64,000 bases of DNA from Mytilus californianus (lineage: Eukaryota > Mollusca > Bivalvia > Mytilida > Mytilidae), in NCBI RefSeq assembly GCF_021869535.1, contig NW_026262741.1, positions 248,001-312,000 on the forward strand, given 5' to 3'. The notes beneath the pieces are model-generated. The model saw only the letters and a program-made list of their open reading frames with translations. It was not told where the DNA came from and did no database searches. Made by a program: the position numbers and the translations under genes. Positions 45,178-57,375 of this stretch are shown in pieces. The first letter of the stretch is position 1. Each line of letters opens with the position of its first letter.

Positions 45178-45721
45178 AGTCATATGAAACCTCAAATTAA
45201 AAAAAATGATGCATATGTTTTTTATTACTAAATGGATAGTTTTCATTATAAAACTTATGTACATATACTTTTTTCTGAAAAATATTCTTTAATTTGTCCA
45301 CACTTAGAAAAGTTTACTTTTTTTAATTGCTTGCTTCCAGGAAGCAATTCGCCGACATATTTTCGGTATGCAAGTGACCTCAGGGTGACCCTTCTCGTAA
45401 AAATCCGGTGATCGCAATACGCATGGATCTGTCATTTAAATAAACTATTATCATGCTATACACGTGCTCAATATCCATGCTTCTTTGTTGATTGTTTACT
45501 ATAAGTTGGCAATCGGTAAACTACGGCTTTGAAACACGACAATTAAGTAGCTGCCATATTTTCACAAAAAAATTGACAGAGAAAAAAATGACGATTATAC
45601 AACATGTTTTCGTAAAAAATGATAAAATCGTGCACAGAAGACTTAGTTTATTATATATACATGCATTGGTTCAAGAATTGAATAAACATTATTTTTCACT
45701 AGTCACTCGTTTACTATGACT
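45178..45721. mobile_element. 544-bp element with TTAA target
   Basis: The ends AGTCATATGAAAC and GTTTACTATGACT are inverted, flanked by TTAA at 45174-45177 and 45722-45725. A TTAA duplication is typical of piggyBac- or Kolobok-type elements. The interior is unique within the window and includes a GCTTGCTTCCAGGAAGCAA palindrome. The 75-codon open frame near 45492 lacks any motif. Confidence 0.65.
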
Positions 45722-47950
45722 TTAATTTTAACATTCAACATTCACTTACAACATTCAGCATTCGTTTTCAACATTCAACATTCATTTTTAACATTCGACA
45801 TTCGTTTTAAACATTCAACAGTCGTTTTCAACTTCAACATTCGATTTTATAATTCAACATTCGTTTTCAATATTTAACATTCAGAATTTGTTTTCCAACT
45901 TTTAATTTCAACATTTGATTTCAACATTAAACATTCAACATTTGATTTTAACATTCACGATTTAATATTTTATTTCAAAAACAGTGTTAATTTCATTTTT
46001 CATTTTTTTTTTAAAATCGATTTTAACTTTCAAAATTTGTTATTCAACATCTAACATTCAAAATTGGTTTTCAACATTCGATTTTAAGATTCAAAATTTT
46101 ATTTTCAATTTTTTTTTTCTCTATATGGTACTTTTTTCACATTTGGCGTTCGCTTACAGCATTCAGCTTTCGTTTCCAACATTAAGCATTGGATTTCAAT
46201 ATTTATTATTCTATTTCAACATTCAATATTCTATTTCAAAATTCAAATTCGATTTCAACATTCTATTTCAACATTCCTGATTCGTTTTTCAACATTCCTG
46301 ATTAATTTTCATCATTCCTGATTCGTTTTTCAATATTCGATATTCGATTTAAACATAAAAAACATGTTTTCAAATTTCAACATTCGTTTTCAACATTCAA
46401 CACTGGATTTCAGCATTCAACATTCAAACATATTTTTAAAACCAATTTGTCAACATTCAATTTTACCGTTCAATATTCGTTTTTAGCATTCAAAATTGGT
46501 TTTCAGCATTCAACATTGGTTTAAACATATACAATTTTAACAGTCAACATTCGATAATGACATTCATCTTTCAACATTCGTTTTCAACATCAACATTCAA
46601 CATAGGTTTTCAACATTCAACATTCTAAATTTAATTTTCAACATTTTTTTTTATTAATGCTTTTTTTTCTTTTTCACATTTGATTTCAATATTCAACATT
46701 CGCTTACATCATTCATCATTCGTGTTCAACATTCAACATTTGTCATTCGTTTTCAACATCCAACATTCGATCTTCATATTCAACATTCGTTTTAAATATA
46801 CAACATTCATAATCAGTTTTCAACATTCAAAATTTGTTTTCCAATATTTGATTTCAAATTTCAAGATTTGATATTTTATTTAAAAAACATTTTTTTTTCA
46901 TTTTTTTTTAACATTCGATTTCAACTTTCAAATTTCGTTTTTCAACAACATCCAACATTCAACATTCGTTTTCAACATTAAACATTCGATTTCAATATTC
47001 ATAAATCAAAATTTTATTTTCAATATTTTTTTTTCCATTTTTTTTTTCACATTTGATATCAACATTTAACGTTCGCTTACAGCATTCAGCAGTCGTTTTC
47101 AACATTCAACATTTATTTTCAGCATTTTTACATTCGTTTTCAACATTCGATTTTGAAATTTAACATCCGTTTACAGCATTTAACTTTCGTTTTAAATATT
47201 CAATTTCATTATCCAACATTCGTTTTCAAAATGTTTTTTTTTTCAACATTCTATTTCAACATTCCATATGTTTTCAACATTCAAAATTATTTTTTAAAAA
47301 CAATTTGTCATTATTCAATTTTAGCGTTCAACATTGGTTTTTTAACATTCAACATTGGTTTTTAACATTCAAAAGCGATTAAACATATACGATTTCAACA
47401 GTCAACATTCGATTTTGACATTTAACATTCAACATTCGTTTTCAACATATTCAACATCTGTTTTTTCAAGATTGGATTTCAACATTGAATTAAAATATTA
47501 AACATTGGTTTACAACATTCAACATCGGTTGAAACATACACGATTTTAACAGTCAACGTTCGATTTTGACATTCAACATTCAAAATTCGTTTTCAACATA
47601 TTCAACTAAAATATGAAACATGCGTTTTAAACTTTCAACATTCATTTTGAATATTTGCCATTCGATTTCATTATTCAAAATGAGTTTTTTTACATACAAT
47701 ATTCGATTTTAATATTCAACATTCGTTTTCAATATTTTAAACATTCAAAATCAGTATTCAACATTCAAAATTTGTTTTCAAACATTTCATTTCAAAATTT
47801 AAGATTCAATATTTTATTTCAAAAACATCTGTTTTTTAACTTTCAAAATTCGTTTTTAAACATTCAACATTCAACATTCAACATTCAAAATTTTATTTTC
47901 AATATTTTTTCCCATTTTTTTTTACATTTGATATCAACATTTTACGTTCG

Positions 47951-48530
47951 CCATCTTAAATTTTGAAGTAGCAGATAACAATTGAACTAGATCTTTAATG
48001 AAGTGTGCAAATTTTGAGATTAGTATGTAATTTATGTTTAAGACTTTTAATGTTAATATAGAAAATTATGTGTTTTATCATATTTATGGCTGTATTTTCT
48101 AAAAAACACAATATTTTTGTTTGATTATTTTTTTTTCAACTTTGCCAAATAAGGGGAGATAACTCAGATAAAGTAATTTTATAATAAAAAGTGTTGTGAA
48201 TTTACCTATTTTAATATGTAGCAAGAAAACAAGTCCGGTGACCCCATTTTTTCTTTTTCTTATCTGAAAGCATGTTATAAGAGCTACCTTCTCAAATATT
48301 ATCTTAAAATTTTATGGAGTAGTTTTCTTTTTATCACACAAAATTGGATTTTCCATGCATAATCTATACAAAATCTGACAATTTTGCACAACCTGTAGCG
48401 TGAAAAAAAGTCCGGTGACCCATACTTTTTATTGTATTTTTGAAAAAAGCATGATAAAAACTTCATTTTGACAAATTATTAAAAAATTCTATGGATTATA
48501 ATTAAGACCCCCCAGCCACCTTAATCGTTA
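47951..48530. other. Spacer with a two-copy motif
   Basis: AAGTCCGGTGACCCCA (48230) and AAGTCCGGTGACCCATA (48408) repeat with surrounding GCAAGAAAACA/GCGTGAAAAAA at a spacing of ~178 bp. No gene seen. Confidence 0.4.
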
Positions 48531-49430
48531 ATTTAATAACATGTACAAAAGATTCGATTAATTTTTATAAATCTTATAAATAATTGTATCAGATGTTACC
48601 TATAATCGGTCACTTTCGAGATTATTTTATTAGATGGGATCATAAACCGGTCAGTTCTTAACAGTTTATTTTATTATATTTTAGAAGAAAATCGACTAAT
48701 TTTATAGAGAATTGTATAAGATGTAACCTATAATAAGACACTTTTTCTAGATGATTGTATTAGATGTTACATTAAACTGGTACATTCTCTAGATTATTTT
48801 ATCAAATGTGAACTGAAATCGGCCACATTCTTTATTGATCATTTTACAATAAATGTCACTACTTTTTATTAATATCTTCTACATGAATTAATTAGATGTA
48901 ACCTTTACTAGGCCACTAAATGAATTGGCAGTTTTACATTTACATATAAACATTTTGCATAGATAACTGTATTATATGTGATCATAAACCGGTCAGTTCT
49001 TAATTGTTTATTTTATTATATTTAAGAATAAAGTCCGACTAATTTTATCGAGAATTGTATAAGATGTAACCTATAATAAGACACTTTTTTTCTAGATAAT
49101 CGTATTAGATATGACGTTAAATCGGGTACATTTTCTATATAATTTTACTAAATGTCACCTGAAATCGGCCACTTTCTTTATTGATCATTTTACAATTAAT
49201 TTGACTACTTTTTATAGATAACTTTAATATATGCGACCTTAAATCGGTCACATTTTCTAGATGATTCAATAGGTGTAACCTTAGATCGGCCAATTTCTGT
49301 ATTCATAATTGTATTATATTTTCCATTAAATTCCAACATTTTATAGTGTATTGTAATAGATGAAACACGAATTCAGTCATACTTCTTAAATCGTTACTTT
49401 TTTGTAGATATATGTAATAGATGTTTTTCT
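48531..49430 (-). repeat. Left block of the GGTTACATCTAATACAATTAT array
   Basis: Repeats of GTATTAGATGTTACCT.., AATCGGTCACTTTCT and TTATTGATCATTTTACAAT, the reverse complement of the motifs at 57376-64000. About 18-20 degenerate units of 45-60 bp. A two-fold higher-order copy is visible (ATAAACCGGTCAGTTCTTAA at 48642 and 48984). Confidence 0.8.
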
Positions 49431-50104
49431 ATTTCAGCTTTATTTAATACCCGAGTGTACATTCCAGTTACAATTTACGATGAATTATGCGTAACCTAAA
49501 TTCTTATTGTTACACTTCTTCTTCACTGGTCAGATAGAATTAGACACATCTCTGGAGAAGAAAAAAATCTTTGTAACGTTCAAGACAGAATTAATGAAAA
49601 GGATCAAGAACTAATACAACTATATGCTTGTAGTACAGATCTGTATTTTTTTAGGAGAAATGTTTCAAACTGAAGCTACACTTTAAAGCTTATTGAAAAT
49701 ATATTAAACGAGGAGATGTATTAGCTACAATTTAGTTTTAAGATGACACTGGACATTCTTAGTTGTTTATTACTCAATGAAAAGTTTGTTTATTTTGACC
49801 CAATTTATCTGTTATAATGATATTTACTCAATTTTAAAAAATTGCATTAAAATTTGTTTATGATCAATGATTCAGAAAAACATTGTTTGTTTGTTTTCTT
49901 TAGAAAATTTAATACCAAGAGTGGAGGTCTTTGATATAGAAATACATGGATTTTCCTTTCTTTATAGTGTAAAATGGTATTTCATGTACACTAGAATGTT
50001 GTATCAAAAAGGTAAATACTAGAAACAAATTACATGTCATCGATTACTAACCCACTTCCTCGTATGAACCATATGATGACTAGACATGTCACATATCATG
50101 CTCT
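49431..50104. other. Spacer with a possible exon
   Basis: Bases 49534-49640 follow a pyrimidine-rich acceptor (CTTCTTCTTCACTGGTCAG) and are open in one frame as RIRHISGEEKNLCNVQDRIN then EKDQELIQLYAC. No matching donor or family is clear. The rest shows nothing. Confidence 0.2.
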
Positions 50105-50600
50105 GCATTCCTTATAAAAATAAGAAAATATGGTATCATTACCAATGAGACGTTACTCTCCACAAGCATGACAAGAGACAAAGGGACACAGAACTTTAGA
50201 AAATCTGCAGGTCACTGTGTGGCCTTCAACAATGAGCAAATCCCATACCAATTATTCCTGCTTACAGTATATCCACTTGGTACATTTTTATTGATATTGT
50301 TTGGGCATGAAAATAATTGGGTGATATGATTGCCACTGAAAGAACCTATATTATAATAAGGACAATGGTGTGATTGATCAGTATATTCCAATTAGGTTAG
50401 TAGGGAGGCGGGGCTTATTTCAGTACACGGTTAGTAGTGGAGTTACGTACATTAACCAACGACAACCTCTGCACTGAAGGCTTGTGACTGGGAACAGGCA
50501 TATAAAGAATGTGATCGGGATAAACATATTTGTGAGTGCTCAAACTCTTACCTGGAAGAGTAGTGGAACACAGCATAGAACAATTTCATAAATTTCACTT
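50105..50600 (-). repeat. Two dispersed mussel repeats, reverse copies
   Basis: 50105-50260 has AAAATATGGTATCATTACCA, AATGAGACGTTACTCTCCAC and GGCCTTCAACAATGAGCAAA, reverse of the 26280-26615 family. 50440-50600 (GACTGGGAACAGGCATATAA, GGGATAAACATATTTGTGAG) resembles the block at 27640-27860, diverged. Confidence 0.6.
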
Positions 50601-50757
50601 GAATATTGACCATATGATTTCAGTGTGTTATTGAAATTCTTGAGCCCGGTAAATTTTGCTTGATCAGTGGAGTAGGAAATATAATTAAAATAACAACTGA
50701 ACATTTTGTGGGAGTGTTTTATAGTACAGCAAACAATTTGTATATTCTGAGAGCTTA

Positions 50758-53700
50758 CAGTACTTGCAACCTTAGGCGTTACTGTTTGACGTGAACTTGA
50801 CTGATCGGTGAATGATCGGTGACGGATGTTTGACTGATCGATGACTGATCGGTGATCGATGACCCATAGAATCCGTCAGATACGTCAAATAAGCTATGTG
50901 ATAGTTACCGTGACAACGGTCAGCGATCGATCAGTAAAGTAATTATATGCACGGATCGGACGGATACGTATATAGTTAAAATTCTTACGTAAAACGAAAT
51001 CCAAAGTATTTACATTCAATAAACGCGGACCTCAACGAAAACACCTTTACTCGTTAGTAATCAATGTGGTCGCAATAACACATAAAAAATATAAATTACT
51101 GTTCACGCATTATATGTATTACTTCATATTCTCTTATTTTGATAGAGAATGCAATCATTTCTTTAATGTAATGAAAGTTATTGACCGCCATCGGATTTTT
51201 GTACTTTTTATAGTTTAGGATTGATTTTTTTTTCTTCATAAAAGTAAAAGAATATCAGAGAAAATATAAATGTTGTTCGCGTTGTTCAGAATTACCAATT
51301 TTTCTTCTTTTGTTAAAAAAATAATGCAATGTTATTTGTAACTAGTTATTTCAAAGGCCTTAAGATAAGATTTTTTTTAAGAATTTTAATAGTGTTAGAA
51401 TAATATTTGAATTTCAAGGAAAAAATACTAAGTTTTTGTTTGTGTTGCTTAAAAATGCAAATAATTCTTTTATATCAGAAGTAATGCAACATCAATTGCA
51501 ATCAGTCATTATAGATGCATTTAGATAAGTAATGTTGTATAAGATATAAATTTATAGATGAATACATTGTATGCATTAACTTTTTGTTTTTGTTGAATAT
51601 TTTGATAGAGAATGCAATCATTTCTTTAATGTAATGAAAGTTATTGACCGCCATTGGATTTTTGTACTTTTTATAGTTTAGCATTGGTTATTTTTCGTAG
51701 AATTAAAATAATATTAGAGAAAATATACTAGAATGATGTTCGCAATATTCAAAATTACCAATTTTTCTTCTTTTGATAAAAAATGATGCAATGTTTTTTG
51801 TAACTAGTTATTTCAAAGGCCTCAAGATAAGACTTTTTTTATCAGAATTTCAATTATGTAAGGAGAAAAATACTTAAACTTTTGTTTGTGTTGAATACGA
51901 ATGTAATAATTTCTTTATTTTGATAGAAATTACTAACCGCCATTAGATTTCAGTACTTTTTGTACATCAGGATTGGTTGTTTTTCATAAATTATGCTGAA
52001 TTTCAGGGAAAAGATACTAAATTTTTGTTCACGTTGCTTAAAAATGCAAATATTTTTTCTTTTATATCAGAAATAATTCAACGTCAATTGCAATCAGTCA
52101 CTATAAATGCCTTTAGATAAGTAATTTTGTATAAAATGTGAATAATTGAAGGATAAATATGTTTAAACTTTTGTTTTTGTTGAATAAGAATGCAATCATT
52201 TCTTTGTTTTAATGGAAATTATTGACTGCCATTGGATTATTGTACTTTTTGTAGTTCAGGATTGGTTGTTTTTCATAAAATTAAAAGAATATCAGAGAAA
52301 ATATACTAAAATGTTGTTCGCATTCTTTAAAATTTTCAATTTTTCTCTTTTTGATAAAAATAATTGCAATATTTTTTGAAACTAGTTATTTCAAAGGCCT
52401 GAAGATAAAAATTTTTATGAGAATTTTAAATATATAAGGCTTAAACTTTTGCTTGTGTTGAAAATGAATGCAATAATTTCTTTATTTTGATAGAAATTAT
52501 GAACCGCCATTTGATTTCAGTATTTTTTGTATATCAGGATTGGTGTTTTTCATAAATTCTGCTGAATTTCAGGGAAAAGATACTAAATTTTTGTTCGTGT
52601 TGCTTAAAAATGCAAATATTTATTCTTTTATATCAGAAATAATGCAACGTCAATTGTAATCAGTCATTATCGATGCCTTTAGATAAGTAATTTTGTATGA
52701 AATGTGAATAGTTGAACGATAGATATGCATATACTTTTGTTTTCGTTGAATAGGAATGTTTTGATTTCTTTATTTTGATAGAAATTATGAACCGCCAATA
52801 GATTTCAGTATTTTTTGTACATCAGGATTTGTTGTTTTTCATAATATATGCTGAATTTAAGAGAAAAGATACTAAATTTTTGTTCATGTTGCTTAAAAAT
52901 GCAAATATTTCTTCGTTTATATCAGAAATAATGCAACGTCAATTACAATCAGTCATTATAAATGACTTTAGATAAGTAATTTTGTATAAAAAAAAAAATA
53001 TTTCTGTAACTTGTTATTTCAAAGGCCTCAAGATAAGATTGTTTTACAAGAATTTTGATTATGTAAGGAGAAAAATACTTAAACTTTTGTTTGTGTTGAA
53101 TCTGAATGCAATTATTTCTTTATTGTGACAGAAATTATGAATCGCTGTTTGATTTCAGTACTTTTTGTACATCAGGATTGGTTGTTTTTCATAAATTATG
53201 CTGAAATTCAAGGAAGAGATAATCAATTTTTGTTCGTGTTGCTTAAAAATGCAAATTTTTCTTCTTTTATATTAGAAATAATGCAACGACAAATTCAATC
53301 TGTCATTGTAAATGCCTTTTTATAAATAATTTTGTATAAAATGTGAATACTTTAAGGATAAATATACATAAACTTTTGTTTTTGTTGAAAAAGAATGCAG
53401 TCATTTCTTTATTTTAAAGAAATTTATTGACTGCCATTGGATTTTGTACTTTTTGTAGTTCAGGATTGGTTGTTTTTCATAAAATTATAAGAATATCATA
53501 GAAAATATACTAAAATGTTGTTCGCATTGTTTAAAATTACCAATTTTTCCTTTTTTGATAAAACAAAAAATGCAATGTTTTTTTCGGAAAAAAAATCACA
53601 ATCGCGATAAAAACCGTTTTAGCACTCTTTGGGTATGAATATATCTAACCTAAAAAAAACAAAAATCACCATTCTTTTATAATAATATTTAAAATCAGTT

Positions 53701-54045
53701 TTATCTGCATATTTCTTTTCTTTTTAAATTCTTAAAACTTTGCTGAATAATTACTAAAAAGAAAAGTGTGATCTTTTGTACTTGAACGTTTCGTATTTCC
53801 CATGGCGCTTTTTTAATTAAATGAAACGAAACTAAGATTCCGTAATTTATATATCATCATGTGACGTAGTAGAGTTCAGTCCGTCAGAAAGGTCAATCGG
53901 TCCGATCCGTCCGATCAGTCAAATATTTTTATTATAAGTCTGACGGATTGGTGACGTTAGTTTGACGCGAACTTGACTGATCGGTGACGGATCGATGACC
54001 GCTGATTGATCGCTAAAATAGTAACGCCTAAGGTTGCAAGTACTG
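50758..54045. mobile_element. 3.3-kb TA-flanked element with perfect 28-bp inverted repeat
   Basis: The left end TACAGTACTTGCAACCTTAG continues GCGTTACT and is mirrored exactly by the right end, which finishes AAGTACTGTA at 54047. TA is at 50756-50757 and 54046-54047. Subterminal zones on both sides are rich in GATCGGTGA and TGACGGAT repeats (50790-50960, 53930-54020). The middle is a ~285-bp tandem array. No transposase. Same plan as 30349-33717. A few flanking bases (CTGAG..GCT) also pair, so the ends could lie slightly further out. Confidence 0.85.
51140..53575. repeat. ~285-bp tandem array, ~8 units
   Basis: The marker TTGACCGCCATTGGATTT or AACCGCCATTAGATTTCAG recurs near 51182, 51645, 51935, 52222, 52502, 52791, 53138 and 53428. 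Two unit types occur, one with CAAAGGCCTCAAGATAAGA and one with AATGCAACGTCAATTGCAAT plus CCTTTAGATAAGTAATTTTG. The 463-bp first interval is a unit plus a partial one. Confidence 0.8.
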
Positions 54046-54047
54046 TA

Positions 54048-56380
54048 GCTCAGTTCCGAGATTTTTCCATATATTCTCTTTTCCATGATCAATTTCTGCA
54101 ATTTCAAACATTTACCAAAGTACATAACTTTGACAGAGGTGTCTGCTGAAAATTTTGTTGTTTAAAAAATGCAGACTATATGAATGCAGGTCAACTTACA
54201 AATAAAATTCTGACTGGAATCAGGTAGGTGTTGCACAGTGCGACAGCCAAATTTTGATTTCTTTTTATATTTCACGAATGTAGATTTTTTTTTACAGTTA
54301 ACATTAAGATAATCTCCCACCTTCATAGAATATTCTTTTTTTATTGGGCAGACTAGCTCTTTTATTTATGTATATGAGATAATATCTAGCAAAATTAAAA
54401 TTTTTATTACCAAATTTTACTGATGAATGGACTTAGTATTTTCATTTTGGTGGGAAGGAGGTGTTTCATGGCATGTTGTGATTTTTGGACATTTGTAGAA
54501 GACAAGAAGTTGCATTTGCACATTTTGATATCTTAATTTTTTTTTTTTTATAATAGTCAATTTGAGCTTGAAAGGGCTATAAATTTTTGGCGGTCAATAT
54601 TGCACTTTACACTGATCACCATGCCCCCCCCCCCCCAAAAAAAAAAAAAAAAAAACACACACACACACTGAAGGCAGCAATCACAGGCATCTCAAAGGAG
54701 GGGATTCATGAATCCTTTTTACATTTTTTCTAACAAAATAATCTTCTATAAACCTTAATTTTATTCACGAACAATATGATAAACAAAATTGCACATCTAA
54801 AAGCAAATCTAGGAAAATACTGTTGTTTTAAAGTTCTTTTTACAAATATTTTTTTTATTCTCACAAGGATTAGAGTTGCAAATATATATATTTAATGAAT
54901 AAATGAACAAATATATCTCCAGTATTAGTTAATACAAATGAAACATTACTTGGAAGTCCGTAGTTTGCAATACGCGGCATTTATACTTTTCCGGAGTTTT
55001 TTCGCTCTTGAGTACAGTCGATCACGTCATCAAAGCGTTTGTTGATAATGGACGTAAAACAATATGAAACGGTACACGATTAAAAACTAAAAAGTCCAGT
55101 GTGTTACTGAAGATGGTTTTACTTGATTGGACATGATTGACAAACGACTGATATCTCTTTAAAAAGATAATTGCTATCCAAACACTGGTGTGGGTTCATA
55201 TCATTGAGATATCATAGTCTAATATGGAGATTTCGTTAACAAATCACATTTTTCATCGGATTTACATTATTTTTTACCGTAAGACAGTTCAATCTTTGGA
55301 TAGCATTTTGAAAAAAAAATATACATTCAAACGAATGTTTTGATACTAAGTTTCACATTCAAAGATTCTGGGAACACGCTGGACTTTTCAGTTGAAAATA
55401 TAGTGTACGACCTTCAGTGGGGACTCAGGTCACGTGACTATTTTCAATTTCGATATGAAAAACCAATGCAAGATTAAATATAGGTCTTTATGTTTCATTC
55501 TACGATATCTGTTTTCCTGTTTGTTTTTGTCATTTTCTTATGATATGCATTTCCATTTAACATGCGATTTTATGCACTTTTCTTGTAAAGTGCCTTAATA
55601 GCACTGCGCATTTCATCATAAATATGTGTACCCTTAGCTTGATAAAGCCTTAATACCTTCATCCCATGAGTTTGTAAGCAATTGAAATATAATTTCATGT
55701 GTTATTATCCTCTTTTAGTCTTTATGTACTGATAAGCATTATCAAGCAATATGAAATACTTTTACCGAAATAGATGATGTAAAGTCATGACAGTTGAACC
55801 ATATATATATGAGTCATTTATGTGTATTAGAATGGAAATCATCCAAAAAATCATTAAGGCTGTCAGCTCTAATTTATATGAGGAGTTTATACTGTATCTT
55901 AATGATATCATAAGGGAAAGATGTGTAACAGTCATTATCTTATGGCTGTGACCTGTGAACTATTTTCCACCGAACAGATATCGCTAGTTTCAAATTGAGA
56001 GCAGTATGGCGACAAAGATTTGTGACGTTTGCAATAATATACAAAACATTAAAATGTTTCACCTAAATCCTTTTTTTGTTAACATTGATTAAATAATGAA
56101 TTTGAATGGTACAGAAAGGTGGAAAGACCAGACCAATGTTTTGTGGAATTATATTTTCTCAGAAAGACAGTTTTACCACAAAAACTAGTGATAACTACAT
56201 CTTGTTTGATATCAAGTTCACCTCTTTGTTTTTATTGAATTTCAATAATAATAATAATCTGGTTCATTTAGTATTCTGTATTTCAAATTGGTTTCATATC
56301 AAGCATTTGCCAATTATCACTCCTTGTGAACTCTATAAGTATTGATTATAAATATATCCGAATACAAATATATACATTTC
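54048..56380. other. Intergenic, no gene recognised
   Basis: Includes homopolymer and CA-repeat DNA at 54624-54668 (C14, A20, then ACACAC). Around 55160-55310 AATTGCTATCCAAA and TTTGGATAGCATTTT form a loose inverted pair. Open frames (for example near 56106) are short and unrecognised. Confidence 0.35.
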
Positions 56381-56515
56381 TTACTTAGAACTGTGGTTTT
56401 CATTGGTTGTTGAATTGTCAGTATCCTTTCTTATTGGTGTTTTTTTCTTGGCTACAGCTTTTTTTCTTTGATTTGTTCTGTTCCTTGTAGATGTTTGTTT
56501 TGTTGGAAGTGTTGA
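56381..56515 (-). CDS. Candidate last exon encoding a basic tail
   Basis: An acceptor (TTTATTTGCAGTTTTTAG) precedes 56515. The best frame reads STLPTKQTSTRNRTNQRKKA then VAKKKTPIRKDTDNSTTNEN, ending HSSK at TAA 56381-56383. A minus-strand AATAAA lies near 56231. The Lys/Arg-rich tail followed by a stop and a plausible polyadenylation signal fits a terminal exon, but low-complexity composition makes chance possible and the rest of the gene is not visible here. Confidence 0.3.
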   Translation of the reverse strand, partial: STLPTKQTSTRNRTNQRKKAVAKKKTPIRKDTDNSTTNENHSSK

Positions 56516-56756
56516 CTAAAAACTGCAAATAAATAAGATAACAAATTAAAATGATATTGAAATTAGTATCCTAAGTATGGAGAATAAGTTATTATCATAG
56601 ATTAACTGGTGTAACTTAAATTTAAACACTGTGTTATTCTAGGGCATCCAATTAAAAAATACAAATTTCTATTTCCACATTTGCAGAATATATTTTCTCA
56701 TTGACACAAAAATTGTAATCCACATTTTCTTTTTTCATATCTAGACAAATAGACTC

Positions 56757-57375
56757 CAGTTGTTGGCATGACACGGGTTATGTTCTTCTCATATATGTTA
56801 TGATGGTATGATACTAAACCCCTAACGGGAAGGATTGTGCCTGATATTCATATGATGAAGACATAATCTTTCAATCAGTTTAATTGAAGTCTGGAGCTGG
56901 CATGTCAGTTAACTGCTAGTAGTCTGTTGTTATTTATGTATTATTGTCATTTTGTTTATTTTCTTTGGTTACATCTTCTGACATCAGACTCGGACTTCTC
57001 TTGAATTGAATTTTAATGTGCGTATTGTTATGCGTTTACTTTTCTACATTGGCTAGAGGTATAGGGGGAGGGTTGAGATCTCATAAACATGTTTAACCCC
57101 GCCGCATTTTTGCGCCTGTCCCAAGTCAGGAGCCTCTAGCCTTTGTTAGTCTTTTATTATTTTTAATTTTAGTTTCTTGTGTACAATTTGGAGTTTAGTA
57201 TGGCGTTCATTATCACTGAACTAGTATATATATTTGTTTAGGGGCCAGCTGAAGGACGCCTCCGGGTGCGGGAATTTCTCGCTGCATTGAAGACCTGTTG
57301 GTGACCTTCTGCTGTTTTCTGTTCTATGGTCGGGTTGTTGTCTCTTTGACACATTCCCCATTTCCATTCTCAATT
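56757..57375 (+). repeat. RT-element 3' UTR, plus copy
   Basis: Near-identical, reversed, to 7303-7925: from TTGGCATGACACGGGTTATG through AGGTATAGGGGGAGGGTTGA to ATTTCCATTCTCAATTTTAT. The coding tail present in the 7303-8027 copy is absent, so it is truncated at the UTR. It abuts the tandem array at 57376. Confidence 0.75.

Larger units (their letters stand above)
38340..47950. repeat. ATTCAACATTCG-type degenerate satellite
   Basis: About 6 kb of CAACATTCGTTTT, CAACATTCAACATTCG and CAACATTCGATTT units, occupying 38340-40425, 42781-43440, 44021-44177, 45046-45177 and 45722-47950, separated by inserted elements. Units of 7 and 12-13 bp alternate irregularly, with T-runs where units decay. The plus-strand open frames it creates (FNIRFQHSTF-type peptides) are a by-product of the repeat. 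Confidence 0.9.

Noticed and set aside
38286..47966. Many plus-strand open frames encoding FNIRFQHS-type repetitive peptides
   Set aside because: Direct translation of the ATTCAACATTCG satellite; frames start and stop with repeat decay and show no conserved boundaries.
54612..54668. C/A homopolymers and CA repeat as a regulatory element
   Set aside because: Simple low-complexity sequence with no further signal.
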